In this document: in pieces, positions 14,030-15,542 of the stretch
Position numbering within the stretch: the stretch's first letter is position 1
Layout: every line of letters begins with the position of its first letter
Source of the DNA: Candidatus Aerophobota bacterium
GTDB taxonomy: Bacteria > Aerophobota > Aerophobia > Aerophobales > B3-G15
DNA: 15,542 nt
Assembly: GCA_030607765.1 (NCBI GenBank)
Contig: JAUWJJ010000002.1
Location: forward strand, 1 to 15,542
Reading direction: 5' to 3'
The notes under the pieces: model-generated
Told to the model about the DNA's origin: nothing
The model's input: the letters and a program-made list of their open reading frames with translations, nothing else
Database searches by the model: none
Made by a program: the position numbers and the translations under genes

Positions 14030-14399
14030 CATAATTATAGAGACAGATTTTTCAATTGAGGAGTTTATAAAAAAGTTAAATGATCCCAGGATAGGTGCTA
14101 TTGTCTCCTATCTTGGGCTGGTAAAGGATAAAGATAATAAAATAAAAGGGATGAGAGTAGATGTAAGCGATGAGACGGCAGAAGAAATCGAGGATTTGAA
14201 GAAAGAGGCTTTGGAGGATTTTGACATAGAAAAAGTTGAGATTATAATTCATAGAGGTTTATTGAAAATTGGTGATAATATTCTTATTGTTTTGATTGGT
14301 GCAAAACACAGAAAAGATGCGTTCAGAGCTTGTGAATATTTGATAGATAAATTGAAGATGAGTAAAACAATAAGGATGAGAGAGATAAGGATAGGATGA
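14022..14399 (+). CDS. moaE: MoaE-like molybdopterin synthase catalytic subunit, divergent C-terminus
   Basis: A 125-residue protein like MoaE, which with sulfurated MoaD converts cPMP into molybdopterin; tungsten enzymes such as AOR need the same pterin. Visible: GAIVSYLGLVKD (25-36), the central VEIIIHRGLLKIGDN (H77-R78), and GAKHRKDAFRACEYLIDKLK (94-112). Lys112 aligns with catalytic K119 of the E. coli enzyme, but the second catalytic lysine (K126 there) falls on Met119 in KTIRMREI, and the C-terminal ~20 residues of a full MoaE are absent. It has a TTG start with a good RBS, overlaps the truncated ATPase ORF by 8 bp, and its stop overlaps a downstream ATG. It is either a divergent subfamily or a damaged copy. 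moaD and other cofactor genes are not in the window. Confidence 0.75.
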   Translation: MSSIIIETDFSIEEFIKKLNDPRIGAIVSYLGLVKDKDNKIKGMRVDVSDETAEEIEDLKKEALEDFDIEKVEIIIHRGLLKIGDNILIVLIGAKHRKDAFRACEYLIDKLKMSKTIRMREIRIG

Positions 14400-14476
14400 A
14401 AAATATGTGGGAAGATTATCAAATGATGGCAGAGGCATATCAGAAAGTAGGAGGAAGACCTGGCCCCATATTTTAA
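14396..14476 (+). CDS. Small ORF of 26 codons coupled to moaE
   Basis: The ATG at 14396 overlaps the moaE stop (ATGA) and the frame ends at TAA 14474-14476. The product is short and hydrophilic, with WEDYQMMAEAYQKVGGRPG and a C-terminal PIF. I do not recognise it. The overlap suggests translational coupling. After the stop the same frame continues as VERTIKSKIPQIKRVEAI before the next stop, which faintly resembles the end of a NifU-like domain, so it may instead be the remnant of a longer broken gene. Confidence 0.35.
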   Translation: MKNMWEDYQMMAEAYQKVGGRPGPIF

Positions 14477-14543
14477 GTTGAACGTACCATTAAATCTAAA
14501 ATTCCTCAGATCAAAAGAGTTGAAGCGATATAAAGAGAAACAT

Positions 14544-15542
14544 TTAATAGGAGCTGTACTCAATTAATTTATTGATACACTTATGCCAGCTACCATTCCA
14601 GTTTTTAATTATTATTTCTGCTGGACAAATTTCATCTTCTATAATAAGCTCCATAATAGGTTCAAGGTAGATACCCTCATCTTCTCCCTTATGATTGAGT
14701 CGTCGCTGATCTTTCAAACCAGAATAGCTTATTTTTAAAAGTTCTTTGGCAAAATCAAGTAATCTTACCCCTCTCAGCTTAGTTTTTAAACCTTTACGAG
14801 GAACAGTAAAGTAAAATTGACACCGCTCCTCCCATGAGAAAGTTCTCATCAAGGACCAGGCGGCTCCGCAGGCCTCTTTGTTATACAGGATCCCCTTCCA
14901 TAGAGCAACAACAGCAAGGGCAAGTGACATTCTCTGGCAGTCAGTGCATCTTAACTCTATATAATTCTTAGCTCGTACTTCAGTGAAAATGGTGGAAAGG
15001 TGAAGCTTCCAATCATCCCAGGTAGCCCTGTAACCTTGATATCCATTCTTTAAGTCCACAGAGAAAGTAGTATTTTTGACTTCAATCCACCGATTGTCTC
15101 TTATTATGAAGAGCATGGGAACTTCCAGTGCATAGTCCACGTAAGAGGAAAATCGTGGCTGGAAAAAAAACTTCTCTCCAATCAAACCACAGCGAGCAGG
15201 ATCTGTATAATTCCATATGTGAGCTCTTTCGCTTAAAAAACCGTTTATCTTACCCTCGGAGATGGGAGAGTTGGCAAAAATGGCAGTTACGATAGGAACC
15301 AGGACCAGGCCAGTTCGCATTTTCTTGGCAAAATCCTCCTCGTTGGAGTAATCTAAATTTGCCTGAATTGACGCGGTCATTTTCATCATATGATGAGAAA
15401 GTTTTCCGCGCTTGGCCATGTGCGGAGTCATAATTTGGTACCTATTTTTGGGCACCCACTGTATATCTTCCAGATGGCTAACAGGCTGAATTCCTAACCC
15501 CAACCATTTTACATCAAGAGGGTCTGAAATAGATTTAATCTC
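14544..15542 (-). CDS. gshA: Glutamate-cysteine ligase, GCS2/plant type (5' end outside window)
   Basis: The minus-strand frame is open from the window edge to TAA at 14544-14546, giving 332 residues of the C-terminal portion; the start lies beyond 15542. Family enzymes join glutamate and cysteine using ATP to form gamma-glutamylcysteine, the first step of glutathione synthesis. Recognisable segments are WLGLGIQPV, HMAKRGKLSHHMMKMTAS, QANLDY, the long TAIFANSPISEG...SERAHIWNYTDPARCG block, and GYQGYRATWDDWKLHLSTIF followed by YIELR. The usual RGADSQ-like segment reads RCTDCQRMS and is slightly shortened, a mild oddity near the active site. It is convergent with the moaE group. No gshB is visible, so the product may be gamma-glutamylcysteine or another thiol. 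A TTG at 15503 is internal and not the real start. Confidence 0.88.
   Translation of the reverse strand, partial: EIKSISDPLDVKWLGLGIQPVSHLEDIQWVPKNRYQIMTPHMAKRGKLSHHMMKMTASIQANLDYSNEEDFAKKMRTGLVLVPIVTAIFANSPISEGKINGFLSERAHIWNYTDPARCGLIGEKFFFQPRFSSYVDYALEVPMLFIIRDNRWIEVKNTTFSVDLKNGYQGYRATWDDWKLHLSTIFTEVRAKNYIELRCTDCQRMSLALAVVALWKGILYNKEACGAAWSLMRTFSWEERCQFYFTVPRKGLKTKLRGVRLLDFAKELLKISYSGLKDQRRLNHKGEDEGIYLEPIMELIIEDEICPAEIIIKNWNGSWHKCINKLIEYSSY

Noticed and set aside
1..15542. CRISPR array, tRNA or rRNA genes, plasmid origin, att sites
   Set aside because: No regularly spaced repeats, cloverleaf, rRNA-like sequence, iteron array or paired att sequences were seen by eye; a covariance-model scan would be decisive.

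Overview
This is an A+T-rich bacterial window with tightly packed genes, Shine-Dalgarno sites of the GGAG type, sigma70-like promoters and standard stop codons. The gene set points to an anaerobic, probably uncultivated heterotroph: a tungsten aldehyde:ferredoxin oxidoreductase, a threonine dehydrogenase/ketobutyrate-lyase pair, a MoaE-like protein and several small palindromic intergenic repeats. I cannot assign a phylum from sequence alone.

Left end (1-1450): decayed accessory DNA. It holds a tyrosine recombinase catalytic domain split by a +1 frameshift near an A7 run, then a PD-(D/E)XK (DpnII/MboI-like) nuclease-domain gene interrupted by one in-frame TGA.

Region 1451-2014 has no gene. 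It contains a consensus promoter (TTGACA, 16 bp, TATAAT) firing rightwards. The predicted transcript would begin a few bases before a 111-bp element with 12-bp terminal inverted repeats and two internal perfect hairpins. A third small hairpin and a T7 run follow. It is either a MITE-like repeat or a structured leader/small RNA ahead of the main operon.

Region 2015-11779 is one co-directional run of eight genes: DegT-family aminotransferase, aldehyde:ferredoxin oxidoreductase, M20 metallohydrolase, Tdh-like dehydrogenase, 2-amino-3-ketobutyrate CoA ligase, D-threonine aldolase/D-serine dehydratase-like PLP enzyme, SDR oxidoreductase and M24 peptidase-like protein. A nagA-like deacetylase with its own likely promoter follows (11898-13085). 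A coherent reading is amino-acid and amino-sugar catabolism centred on threonine or similar beta-hydroxy amino acids. Tdh and Kbl would give glycine plus acetyl-CoA; the aldolase-like enzyme would release an aldehyde that the tungsten enzyme could oxidise to acid, yielding reduced ferredoxin. Three of these enzymes have lost residues conserved in their families: the catalytic zinc Cys38 of Tdh, the dimerisation-domain His of the M20 enzyme and the substrate His of the M24 protein. The substrates may therefore not be the textbook ones.

Right end (13086-15542): a palindromic intergenic repeat, a thioredoxin gene with its own promoter, a SufC-like ABC ATPase cut off before its LSGG and Walker B motifs, a MoaE-like gene overlapping that truncated end, and a 26-codon ORF coupled to moaE by an ATGA overlap. 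Last, on the minus strand and running off the window, is a GCS2-type glutamate-cysteine ligase.
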